Source: Larus michahellis
Lineage: Eukaryota; Chordata; Aves; Charadriiformes; Laridae
DNA: 64,000 nt
Assembly: GCF_964199755.1 (NCBI RefSeq)
Contig: NC_133896.1
Span: 98,022,200-98,086,199, forward strand
Reading direction: 5' to 3'
The notes below the pieces were generated by a model. It saw only the letters and a program-made list of their open reading frames with translations, had not been told where the DNA came from and searched no databases. Positions 45,601 to 56,650 of this stretch are shown piece by piece. The translations under genes were made by a program, and so were the position numbers. Every line of letters starts with the position of its first letter. Within the stretch, counting starts at the first letter, position 1.

Positions 45601-48600
45601 AGAAGTAACAGTAAGATTCTTAGCAGGAACACAATCAGTGCTTAATGAAAAGGTGCCCTTACTCTTTCTTCCACACTGAGCTGCCCTTCCCAGTAGACCC
45701 CTGAATCACCGTAAGCAGAGTACTTAACCAAATCAACTTCTTCACACATTGACGATTGCATCATACTTGGGGGGTGGGGATGAAAATCAAACTAATTATC
45801 TTTAAGACAAGTCAAGACAGCTGTCCTGGAAGACATTTTTAAACCCTAAACTCCACACAGTCTGTTGGAGTTAGGAACTTCTCTTGCTATGTTGACAAGA
45901 GCTGTACCTAAGATTTTAGGAGGTTTAGGACCCACTATTATCTCTGAAAAGCAGAACTACTCAGATTTACGAGTAGCTTACTTTCTTTGTACCCTTTCTG
46001 TATTCTCAAATTTCATAGTAGATGTCAGTGTAGCTGCGTGGCTATCCTCTACATATATAAGCACATTGCCAGGCATTGTAATGGGTGTATGTAATAAAAA
46101 ACTTAAGGAGAACGCTCTTTTAACAGTTCTGTAAGAGGGAGTACCTGCTTGCCAGGAATTTGCTTCGCCACACATCACACTGTATAGACATGCGCTCTAG
46201 TTGTTCAGACAACTGAGACATATTCCGGCCCAGGGCTTCATTTTCTAGGATTAGCTGATTTTTTTCACGAGCCATCCGTTCAAAGTGATACTGCAGATCA
46301 TCCCCAACAGAGGCAACAAGCAATTTCTTCAGCTCCCGATTCACCTAGAATTAGACCAAACTGTCTTGTAATTACCAATATAGAATGCAACACCTGCTTC
46401 CAGAATGCAGTGCAAGTTATTGCAAATTGCTAACAATAAATTGCCTTTCCCGTTCCAGAATGGGACAAATCCAATGCAGAGACAATCCACTCCATTGAGC
46501 ATAAACATTGCTTGAGACTAATGCACATTAAACACGTTTTTGTTAAAATTCTAACAGAGGCCAAAGAAGAAGAATGAAAGCCTGCTATAAGAAAAAGAAA
46601 AAGTTTCAGTAGTATTCACGTCCTGACTCAGTAATATAACACAGGATTAGACAAGACATCCACAAGTTATATGATGTAGAAAGTTACCGTCACCCCTTCT
46701 ATGGCATAACATTTTGAACTTAGCAGTTGAGATGAGGAGCTTAAATCTTTTTCTCATGAAAGATACATTTCCCTGCATCCCTCCAATGTGTTTCTCTTGT
46801 CTTCAAGCCTTTGATACTTTTATCTGTTGTCAGAGAAGCACCACTGGATTACTTAGATGTACTTCTACTCTGTATCATAGCTAATAAATTCAAAAGGGAA
46901 ACTATTTGTTTCAAGGCTAGTGTCATAACAGTTCTCTTTGGCTGCATTCACAAACTGTCAACATAAACCAAAGCAGCACAGCTGTGAGAGAAAAACACCC
47001 TTTCATTTCTTACCTCTGTCTGTACACGAAGCTGATTAGAGAGACCTTCTTTATCCTGTAACAACCGCTTTTCTGAATTCTTTAGCTTTTCAATTGCATT
47101 TTTCAGCTCTGTCTGTTCTTTCTTGGGATCTGCAGGTCCATCTGACTGATGGAACGTGTCTCCTTTATGTCCTACTGATTTAGCTACCTTAGCACTTTTA
47201 GTTGGAACAACATGGGTGATAGCTGCTTTGGGGACTAATATACGAATAGCTTCAATCTCCACTGATTTATCAGCAGGTACTTTCCCTAGCTGCAGAACTC
47301 CAGGACTCAGGGAAGAGACTGTCTTTTTATGTGGGCTGTGGTGGATGTGATTGTTCGTAGTGTTGGCTCCAGTGATTACTTCCACCGATTCAGCTGTCTG
47401 CTCTGTTTCCATGCCATCCCCAGGTCCTCGGATGGGTGATGAGGCATCATCAGCTAAAATTAAGAAACAGTGGAAGGGAAGTTTACCACCTTTCACTTTG
47501 TTATAGTCTCATTGTAACTCTTCACTTAATTTCTGTACTCCAAAGTTACAGATTTTAATTGCACACTGCATGGGTAAAATAGTCCTTTGCAGCAGCAATT
47601 ATAAAGCACGCATTAGAAAAGTCCTTATTCAAGTGTGCATCGCTCATTAATACTAACAGTACAAGACACAAACATTGATCTGAATTGTATTAAACCTAAT
47701 TTCCTGCAGATTAAATGCAGACACAAAAAAGAGCTAGTACAGAGAAAATTCTTGACAATGTTATTCATAGGTTGAAAGCAAAATCAGGTTTTGGGAGTTG
47801 ACAGAATCAGAGCAGTCTAATTTTAAAAGCAAGAATTAAATGAAAAGCAGCTGTTAGCTACATAGCTACTAATATCTTAAGAAGTCTTGCAGACCTTTAG
47901 AGTACTATCTACCATGTGTTTTAGTTGTCCAAGTGAAGGTTTAAGAAAAGCCAAGAAGCCAGTTTGGCTTCATTTCTAATCAACAGACCCCAGTATTTCC
48001 AGTAATGCTGCTTTCTGCTCCGAATTCCCAATATGCATGATAATGTTTACTAAAATCAATTTTATTTAAGTTCACTAAGTTTTCAGCTGAATGAAATATT
48101 ACTGTAGTAGTTTTCACACAATGGGTGAAAGCAAGAAAGTTTCTTAGAAATAGCTACACATACTGCTTTTTTCCTCATACTGCAGGCAGTAATGTGAGCC
48201 TGCATCCTCTATCCAAATAATGAATTTCAAAAATGTTGTAGTAGCACCATTACATTGGCCTACTTTCAAGTTGGCTGAACCAGTACCAACAGGTTCAAAA
48301 TACTAGAGGAGGACTGACAGACAAGCATACAGACAGATTACAGTACCAGTGACAAACGTGGTTTTCAACACAAAGCTGGATTAGAAAACCACATTCAATT
48401 AACTGTTCCATCCAGGTGGCTCCGGTTTTCACTGCAATAAGTCACATAGCTACTTCCTAATAGCTGCATAAAAGGAATAAGTTTAAATGAATGGAGTCTG
48501 GCACACAGTGTAACTCCGGTCTTTAGAATTCAAATTAAAGTGCTGTTAATCCAGTCTGCTTAGATATCATGTGAACCACCTACCTTTTTCTACAGATGTC

Positions 48601-48602
48601 AT
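42481..48602 (-). CDS. BLZF1: Golgin-45 (basic leucine zipper nuclear factor 1)
   Basis: Golgi matrix protein that binds GRASP55 and Rab2 and is needed for Golgi structure and secretion. Six coding exons on the minus strand (48602-48584, 47453-47014, 46344-46145, 44498-44370, 43772-43553, 42666-42481) join in frame to 397 aa; human has 400. It matches human at SSPIRGPGDGMETE, SPGVLQLGK, IRILVPKAAITH, RLLQDKEGLSNQLRVQTEV, LKKLLVASVGDDLQYHFER, QLSEQLERMSIQCDVWRSKF and KKNIGRFHPYTRYE. The coiled coil or zipper runs about residues 120-270. The C-terminus CCNHCQGELIAL keeps the CxxC-type zinc-linked cysteines and the hydrophobic PDZ ligand known to bind GRASP55. The first exon codes only six residues (MTSVEK); its N-terminus differs from human. 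Confidence 0.95.
43553..43772 (-). CDS. BLZF1: BLZF1 coding exon 5
   Basis: Finishes Lys263, residues 264-336: LLEELMVSLQWGRQQTYYP, KLAKAVSSRLLGDVG, EFCSTPAEKMAEM. Acceptor GCACAG, donor ATG/GTAAGA. Confidence 0.95.
44370..44498 (-). CDS. BLZF1: BLZF1 coding exon 4
   Basis: Finishes Arg220, residues 221-262, two bases of Lys263. VMADELTNTRAILQRQT to EMIDTQ. Acceptor TTTGCAG, donor AA/GTATGA. Confidence 0.95.
44499..46144 (-). other. BLZF1 intron 3
   Basis: A 1.6-kb intron. No repeat family or extra exon recognised; plus-strand frames here are chance. Confidence 0.6.
46145..46344 (-). CDS. BLZF1: BLZF1 coding exon 3
   Basis: Residues 154-219 and two bases of Arg220. VNRELKKLLVASVGDDLQ to WRSKFLAS, nearly identical to human; coiled coil. 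Confidence 0.96.
47014..47453 (-). CDS. BLZF1: BLZF1 coding exon 2
   Basis: Finishes Ala7, residues 8-153, ending QTE. Acceptor TTTTAG, donor GAG/GTAAGA. Contains SSPIRGPGDGMETE, IRILVPKAAITH and the start of the coiled coil (ELKNAIEKLKNSEKRLLQDK). Confidence 0.95.
47454..48583 (-). other. BLZF1 intron 1
   Basis: A 1.1-kb A/T-rich intron between the short start exon and exon 2. Nothing recognised. Confidence 0.6.
48584..48602 (-). CDS. BLZF1: BLZF1 coding exon 1
   Basis: Residues 1-6 (MTSVEK) and one base of codon 7. The exon probably begins at 48640 after CTCCTCAG; donor AAAG/GTAGGT. Start chosen as the first ATG in frame with the next exon. Confidence 0.8.
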
Positions 48603-48640
48603 TTTCTCTTTAGCAGCCAGCTCTTCCTATCTACATATGT

Positions 48641-50577
48641 CTGAGGAGAAAAGGAGAGGAGGGGAGAAAGAAAGTCTTTAACAAGGTAACAGTGATAATT
48701 AATCTTGGATTACCCTATTTTCTAGTACAACCTCTAGACTCCAGGTCAGTAGCATAGTGGAAAAAAAGCACACCAAAACAAACCCCAGAAAAAAACTCAG
48801 ATTATAAAAACCACACCAGGAGTTAAAAGGAGAAGGCCTGCGAGCCTTCTGGCACTTGTTTCTTCTTTCATTAAGAGGTGGCCTTCAACTCCTATCTCTT
48901 GCTCCTCATCCAGTTCCATCTTCCATTCCTCAAATTTTTCTTTCTGGTCTCCCTCCATTTTTCAGTGAGCCTTCATCTTACTCTTTAAAACTCTGTGACA
49001 CTCGTAGAGTACAACTGGAAGCTGTATCATGCCGTGCAGAGATAAACTAAGATCATCACAGAACCACAACAAAGGGAAATCCTACACTGTCCTTAAAGAA
49101 GACCAAGAGGTGCGGAGGAAACAGCAGCAACTGCACAGTTGCACAATTGCTTTAGCCCCACTTGCTAACACAACTTTTTTGCTAGAGCCAATTCCCCACC
49201 AAAGCAGGAGTCAGTGCCCTGAATAGCTGCATGTGCTTAGTTTAAGCCACCAGAAAAATTTTATCCTCAGTTTGGCCCAAACTGCCATCCTGGCCATTTT
49301 ATCCCTTATCCACCAATACTATTGACCAGTGCCTCCTTTATCCAGAGGTCCATCCACATCCAACTCTCGAGGCTACTTTCCTCCCTCGTCCAGAGTCTGA
49401 CACTAACTACTTTAGTTTGAGATAAGTACATCCCTGGTGGCTGGTTTTTTTCCCCTTCAGTTCTCACTGTGTCATTCATTTAGTGGCTAGTCCAGCCTAA
49501 ACCCCAACAGGGAGAGATCAAGGGAGATCTCCCAAAGCCCTTGCTTCCTTTCATTATACCACTAACCAAAAAGATTTAACTACAACTTTTTTGACTTCCA
49601 CTGCTACAGCTCTCTGCCCTGAAAAGATAAAGGTAGCAGCAAGCACATTACTGCCAGCTTTCCAGATTTTGTTTTTGTTTTGTTTCATAGAAGGTAGGTT
49701 TATCTTTTGTGATGACCAGAAGACAAAAGAAATTACTTCCCCTCAAGTTTTCTCAAACTACAACTGTAGAAACATCTTGCTATCTCTTGCTTCAAGAGTT
49801 ATGTTTTTACTCATTTAATATCACGATGTGTTAATCATGACTACTGTTCATTCATTTCTGATTGAAGATTTCTACTCATTCAAGGAGAATGAAAATACGA
49901 GTATTCTTGCCTCTTCCTGAGCAGCTCAACAGAAGACCAATTATGAGCATTTGGTCTTATCCACTTCATGTAAGACCACCTGCTGATGATCCTGCACCTT
50001 CACTGTTCGTGTTACAATACTGTTCTTACTGTCCTGTTACTTGAAAAGTCTCAGTCACTTGAAAAAGCCTTTGCACGCCGCCACCCCTCCCCCCCCCACT
50101 TTATTACATCTCTATAGGCAAAAGTCCTTCACTGGTCGAATTGTTAACCGCTGCACTTCTCAGCTAACATTGTGCCATACAGAATCCCTCACATGACAAA
50201 CAACGCAAGGAAATCCTGTATTAACACGGCTGAGTCACGACCCACGAAGGCCCCGGAAAACCAGCCCCAGCCAAGCCCCGGCCGCCCAGCCCCCGCCGCG
50301 CCTGAGCTACCAGGGGGGAGGAGGTGCTCCCCCCCACCTCAGCCCCGCAGCTTGCCAGTAAGAGAGGGCTGGACGTTACCCACCGCTCGGGAAAAGAGGT
50401 TCCTCACCCCACCGCGGCACCGGCCAACACGGACCAAGACCTCCCCCGGCCGCTCTCGGGCTCCGGTCCTGCTGCCACCAGGCCGGCCTCAACCCCCGGC
50501 CACCCCAACCCCCCTGCCCCGGCACCGAGAGACTGGGCCGCCCCCCGGGCCGGGCAGAGGGCCACAGCGGACGTTAC
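48641..50577 (-). other. Probable 5' UTR intron of BLZF1
   Basis: From a donor-like site in the island (CCG/GTAACG, exon end 50578 on minus) to the acceptor CTCCTCAG at 48641. A second donor-like site with the same GTAACGTCC text lies near 50372-50380. No coding feature inside. Confidence 0.5.
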
Positions 50578-51110
50578 CGGAGCGCGCAGCACCACTGTTG
50601 CAACAGTCCCTGCAACTGCCACAACCGCCACCTCCCCCAGCTTCCGCTTCCTGCGGCGGGTGGAGCAACGTCACATCCCCCTCTCCGTCTCACCCAATCG
50701 CTAGGCCGTGCGCCGGGGGGCGGGGCTTCGGTTGCCAGGGCGCGGCTTCGCGTGGCGTCACGTCGCGCTCGCGGCAGCAGAGTGAAGCGGGCTGTCAGCT
50801 GCCGCCGCCATCGCCATGGTGAGCGCCGCCGCTGGGGAGGGGGTGGGAGGTAGGGACGAGCGGGGTCGGGGCGGGGGGGGGTCAGTAGCCGTCACGCCGG
50901 CCCCCTTCCGCAAGGCGGCTGCCGAGGCGGGCGGCGGGGCGAAGCTCAGCCCCGGGGCGTGCGGTGCTGAGCTGCCGGAATAACGGCGGCGGGGCCCGCC
51001 CGGGGCTCCCCTCAGGGGCTGCGCTCCCGTGAGCGGGGAGGGGAGGGGGGTGCCGCCGCTGCCCCCCGCCTGCTCGCCCGGCCCGGTGTGCGCCGGTGAG
51101 GTTTGGTCTG
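50220..51110. promoter_or_regulatory. Shared CpG island: BLZF1/NME7 head-to-head promoter
   Basis: CpG-dense stretch between the BLZF1 5' end (minus) and the NME7 start (plus). Visible sites: paired ETS-like CTTCCG and CTTCCT (50641-50652), ACGTCA (50668-50673), CCAAT (50694-50698), GTTGCC (50731-50736) and CGTCACGTC (50756-50764). No TATA box was seen. The two likely transcription starts are within about 100-250 bp. Confidence 0.7.
50816..50818 (+). CDS. NME7: NME7 start-codon exon (5' end of gene only)
   Basis: NME7 is a ciliary, gamma-tubulin-linked protein with two NDP-kinase domains. The exon ends exactly after the ATG: GCCATCGCCATG/GTGAGC, a strong start context joined to a strong donor. 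The call rests on three things: the conserved head-to-head position next to BLZF1, the plus-strand direction, and the recalled human gene in which the first exon codes only Met. I searched the following 13 kb for the second exon (FVFIAEWYDPNASLLRRYE-like) and did not see it, so no NME7 protein sequence supports this directly. Confidence 0.6.
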
Positions 51111-52119
51111 GCCCTTCCCCTCGCTTTTTTTCTGAGGGATCTTGCGAGGCGCAATGCGCGGGTAAATTTAAACCGCCGTTAGGTCTCGTTGATGCCCAAC
51201 TAGAAGGCGGTTCGCGCGTCCCAGCTGCCCTGAATTAGGAACAGGCCGGTTCGGAAGCTGGCGAGGGAGCCAGTGGGAAGGCAGATGGTGGATTTTTAGA
51301 AGGGAACGCGTTTCAGGTGCGACCGTCTTTATTCTTGCCCGGATCGTCTGTTTAGTAATGCAAAGAAGATGACAGGATGTGGTTGCCGGGGCACTAATGA
51401 AAACACAGTTTGCACTGATAAAACAACTGACTGAGTCCCCTTTGCCGAAGATGGTGTGTAAAACACCGTTTTCCAAAGCTGATTAAAACCCAACAACTTT
51501 GAATCAAATTTTGTACTCAAACACGATACATAAGAGCCTGGCTGACGCACCTGCTAGCGTGCTCAAGCAGCTCAGATTTGCCCCGGCTCCTCCAGCCTGT
51601 GTAGCAGCTTTGTGTGCACCTTGCTTTCAGAACATAAACTCAAGATCAGCATTTGCCACTTAAGGAGGATTGCCACTGTTCATTTTCAAATACAGGGTTT
51701 ATAGGTCTTTTGTTTAATCCAGTCAAAATTGTAATTTTCTGTTCCCATGTCGAATTTTTTCACGTCGGTAGAAGTCATCCTTTGTGAGTTCACACAGGTG
51801 TCACTTAGGTAAAACATTCACTGTGTTGTAGTTGACTGTGACTATGAGTGTGATCTGTTTCTAACCTCCCTTTATTTCTGAGGTGACACCAAGTTAACCA
51901 ATTCATTAAAGCAGTGTTGAATTTTACAGCAACCTCTAACAAAATGTTTCATGGCGAATTTGTTTAATTTGTTTTGGAAAGCCTTCAGTGACAGGAACTG
52001 CATGATCTGTTCACATAATGCCATTACATGATGATTTTTATAGTTCACTGAGTTTTTTTCCTAATATATGCTATGCTGCAAATGATGCAGTGATTACTTG
52101 TCCTGTCCTTGGTGGGTAT

Positions 52120-53245
52120 GAAGATATTCCATTTTTGTCTTTTTATGTGCAGAACTTGAAGATTATAACTTTGCCCTCCTCCTTTCACATTATTCTACAC
52201 TAAACAATTTTTGTTCTCCTAACATTTTCCTACTGATCATGTGTTTTTAAAGTTTAGATTTTTTTCCCACTGTCTGCAGATTTCTCTAAATGTGGTGTTT
52301 GACCTGTACATTGTTTGCCAACTGCTGTGTGTTTCACTGCTGCTGAACAGAGCAAAATACTTGTTTCTTGTGTCTTAGATCTTCATAGTGCCAAGTTTGC
52401 CATCCTTTTTTTCCCAACTGTACTTCATTGCACTCTCTAATGGTAGTCCACTGTAACTTTCGGGTTTTTTTCCTGTGTTTTTGTTGTCTGGCTAGTTTTT
52501 CCACTTGCATTTGAATTTGTTTTCTTGGTCATGATGGTCATCATTCGTGTCTGTCTCTATAGAATTTTCAGATCGTTATTTTGCGTCCTGCTTGTGTTTA
52601 CTAAACTGCTTGCAATCTTTCCCACCTTAGTTATCAGCCCAGATTCTGAAAGTGTGCTTTCTCAGTTTCGTTGTCCGTGTAATAAGGACAATACGGAACA
52701 AAGCTAAGGTGCATAACAGATCATTGTGTAACCCCATTTGACTCCCAGTTTGCAAGAGAAGTATTCCTAATTACTTCTTCATATAGTAGTCATAACTGCT
52801 CTTCAGTTTAGGCCATAATTCCCTACTCAGCTTGTCAGACTCTCAGGTGACATAGATTAAAAGGCCGATCAAAGCCAAGTTTGTCACATCTGTGGCTTCT
52901 CCTGTGCTTACTGTGTCAGAAAAGGATTTGTTCTTGACAAAAATTTTGTTTTTGACAAATTCATGTTATCTGCTTTTTATTATCATACTGTCGTCTTAGA
53001 TGTTCAATGACTGACTGCTTAATAACTCGTTCCATTATCTTCCCAAAGACTGCAGTTAGGTTCACTGTCTCTCTTGTGCTTCTCCAGTGTCCTGGGACCT
53101 CACTCTCTTTTGGTTTGCTCTGGCCTTTCAAGTGTTACAGAGTCCTGCTTGTTTCTTTCATACATACAAAGCCACCGATTTTCCCACTCATGTACACTTC
53201 CTCCTTCCGGTTTCCTAAAATACAGTAAGAATAATTTGGTAGCTA
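52120..53245 (-). mobile_element. Ancient CR1/L3-type LINE
   Basis: Antisense match over about 1.1 kb to an old amniote CR1: ATTATTCTACACTAAACAAT, GATCATGTGTTTTTAAAG, GAACAGAGCAAAATACTTGT, CCATTTGACTCCCAGTTT and AACTCGTTCCATTATCTTCC in the expected order. It covers part of the reverse transcriptase and 3' region. Highly diverged. Confidence 0.7.
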
Positions 53246-54284
53246 GAAGACGACGGGAAAATAGATATTTCAGGAAAGTGTGCTACCCAATTAGGTATGG
53301 ACACAGCATCCCAGGAAAGGGATAAGTTACATGACTGTTGGACGGTACAACTTCACACACCTGATCCATCTCAAACATTTTCAAAACATTATTTCTCAGG
53401 AACAATGAATCAAAAATGGATTCCAATGGATTCAAATATTGATCTACAAGCTGTATTTTAGCCTCAGGAACCTAATTATCTTCTGAAAGTAATGAATTTT
53501 CTGCTAGAAAGCCTGGCCAACTCAGAAAAAAACTGTTACAAGTCATATCATGGCCACAGAAAGAAAAATGTAATAACTTCTAGTGGAGTCAGTTTGGAAT
53601 GTATTTGTGTTAGACCCTGTACTTCAGTCATATGGAAGCAGCACACTGGAAGTAGTTGTGTGTACTGTAATAGTGGGTGCATAACTGTGGTGGAAGCTAA
53701 GGTAAGGGGAGAAATGTTCTGAAATATCCTTCAGTTATTTGTCTTTCTATGACAGCACTTTGGCTTAAAGGTCTGCTAATCATTGGAAAACAGTTTTCAT
53801 TGTCATCAGATGACAGTATTTCAAATCAGCTCTCATGCATTCTGGTGTCTTGATTGTACATGTATGACACATGGCTGCTGTGCATGGTGAGCAGTAAATT
53901 CCCAAAGGGAAACTTGCTTATCTCCATCTGAGATGTGCTGTCTCACTTGGCTGCTGGAATGCATTATTCTGTAATGGTGCCTTTCATGTAATCACCTGCA
54001 CAGACATATTGGACCGTGATGTTAACAATGTTATTTTCTTTTAATTAATGAGTTTTGTGCACCCTGACACTTGGAAGTGTTCCAGATACAGCATTTGCCA
54101 GAGAACAATGGCCTTGGTATGCAAGCAGCGTGTCACACAGATACAGAGCATTATTGCACTTGGAAAGGCTGTACATAGGTGCAGTTGGGTAATTTCCTTT
54201 CCTTCCACTCTTTAAAACAATTATTCTTGCCCCTGCACATCTGACAACTGCAGTCTACATTACAAAAACCCTTTAAACAACAGG

Positions 54285-54400
54285 ATAGAGGAATATTATT
54301 TCCATCTTGCCCATAAGAAAATCAAAGCACATAAAAGCCAGGTGACTTGTCTAATATAATGCCATCTGGCTTTTATTTTGTTGATGTAGAAGTGCATGGT
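54285..54400 (+). repeat. MIR-like SINE fragment
   Basis: ATTATTTCCATCTTGCCCAT, then AAGCCAGGTGACTTGTCTAA, follows the MIR core and the aagtgacttgcccaaggtca segment. Confidence 0.5.
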
Positions 54401-56258
54401 TAGTGGAATTTGAGTGTCTAACTATTTTAGTTATTTTTTCAAAGTTGGGGGAAAATATATATGAAGTAGAGTTTCCTGGGGTAGGTTGCCAGAGCTTGCA
54501 GTCATGCAATTTGGACCACAATCTTCAATATATCTGGAGATGAGCAGTTCAGCTCACTTCAACAGAAAATTTTGCAACTTATATGTTTATTGTTGTTATT
54601 ATTATCATCAATTCATTGGTAAAATCCCCAGCCTAGGGAATAACAACATGGAAATCCTCAGCTTCAGGAGGAAAAATGAGGAATTTTTTAAAACTTCATT
54701 GTTGGAAAAGACTTATTTCATGTTTTGGAAAATGGAAACTTCACTAGAAAATGGGAAGTGAATCAGCCATTTCTAGAACTTGACAATGTTGAGTCCTGGG
54801 TTCCTCATGGTCCAGTATATCATGATGGGATCATATTTTCAGCTGAAGACTTTATAAAGGCAATACAGCTCATGGGGCAGCTGTGGAATATACCTTGGTT
54901 TATAGGAGTTTCATTTGGGAACCAGTAATCTCAACCATACTGGATTAGCTGGTAAAATGGGATAACTTTGGTGAAGAGCTGTCATTCAGAGCTGATCATA
55001 TAAACTGACAATACTCTTTGCTGCTAATAGACTTTCCTGAACAAGTGCATTTTAAGCTCTTCCAGCAAAAGATGCAAATATCCCCAAAAGCCACTTTCCT
55101 AATGCTTGAGAAGATTTGCTTCTTTGGTCTTAAAACAAGACTCAGTCTCGCTAGAGTGCGAGCTGGTGATGACACTGATTTTTTTTTTTTTTTGAAGCTG
55201 CTAAGTGGCCCGACCCTTTCAGTTGTAAGCTTGCATGACAGAATCAATCACAAAGACAAATTTCCTTACTTAATGGCTGTCAGTTGCAGCATTTCATCAC
55301 AGGGAAAAAAACCCAAACATTGTATGCAGGATGAGGAAAAAATAAACAAAACGCTGTCAGGTAGCCTTTAAATGCTGATTGCATAATGAGTTTTCCTATG
55401 AGCGTCAAAAATATGACATGGTTTCTTCTTGAACTAGTGTTCCCAAATACTGCTAATTTACTTCTTGAGCAGATAGGCTATGTACGTTGCAGAAGATGTA
55501 GCTGATAAAATAACAATCTTTGTCCCTCTGTCAGCCAAATGAAAATTGCTAAAAAAATAACTCCTTTGTTCCAGGAGCTTATTTTGGGTTTGACACTGCC
55601 ATCTTTATGACACTACGTGCTATATAAAATACCACCCTGCAAATATAAAGTTGGCAGGTTCAGAATCCATGGGATAAACTACCTCCTACTCTAGCCAAGT
55701 CTTGGCTTTGGCTTGCAGGAAGTGCCACCTCTCTAAAAGTAATTTAAGATGCGTTATAGGTCTTCTGATGGAGTGGCTCAAATAGTTGACAGTATGATAG
55801 TCAAAGTTATCTAGCATTACCTAATGATAAATTTGACACGTCTCCCTTTATCACCTAGAGCTGTCTCTCCAGATTCAGTTCTTAATATCTTTGACACATC
55901 AGTTCTAATTGTTTGTTGTTTTTTTCTTTTTTTATATATTGTCAGAAACTGAAGAAATTCAGGAATTACTCAGTGAACCATTGCCAGGAATAAAGAAAAG
56001 TTACAAACTTTCCTTTCAGTTGGCAATAAAAAACCAATAGGATTTGATGACAGAGACAGTGGTTATTTAGAGAATTGTTCCAGGCAGATGTGATGTGGAT
56101 AAAATTTATACTTAAGAATGTTGTGTCAGAGCTCTTGATTTTTCGAAAGGACATCTAGACTATTGTTAATATATGAACCCAACAGATCTGCGTAGGCTCT
56201 GGTGAAGCTTGGAAGGATGGACATTACCTTTGGGCAAGGAGTTGCCAAGCTATAGTAA

Positions 56259-56650
56259 GAATCATAAAGTTATCATTTGGGTTGGATGGGACCTCCAGCC
56301 TGCTCAAAACAGGTCTAACCAGACCAGGCTGCTCCAGGCCATGTCCAGGCAAGCCCAGAACATCTCCAAAGATGGAGATTGCACACCTCCTCTGGGCAGC
56401 CTGTGCCAGTGTTTGACAACCCTCTTGGTAATTTTTTTTTCCCTAATATGTAACTGGAATGTCCCATGTTTCAACTTGTGTCCTTTGCCTTTTTTGCTAT
56501 CACCATGCACCTTCAAGAGGAGTCTAGCTCTGTCTTTTTGGTGTCTTTCAGTTAGGTAGTTGTAGACAGCAGTAAGGTCATCCTCAGCCTTCTCCTCTCC
56601 AAGCTGGCTACCAGCCTCATCTCACGTGTCGTGTTCTCCAGCTCCTGACT
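56259..56650 (-). mobile_element. CR1 LINE, 3' part
   Basis: Antisense CR1 with its 3' end at the left (AGAATCATAAAGTTATCATT, GGGTTGGATGGGACCT), then CATCTCCAAAGATGGAGATT, GGGCAGCCTGTGCCAGTG and CTTCTCCTCTCCAAGCTGG. Five-prime truncated at about 56650. Confidence 0.85.

Noticed and set aside
50172-50822. A 216-codon proline-rich open frame on plus over the shared island
   Set aside because: It is what GC-rich sequence makes by chance, it has no family features, and it runs against the BLZF1 5' end and into the NME7 start in another frame.
54486-54928. Overlapping open frames in the NME7 intron, first suspected as an NME7 exon
   Set aside because: They lack the expected NME7 text (FIAEWYDP-like or NDP-kinase KPDA and NAVHG motifs) and have no paired splice sites.
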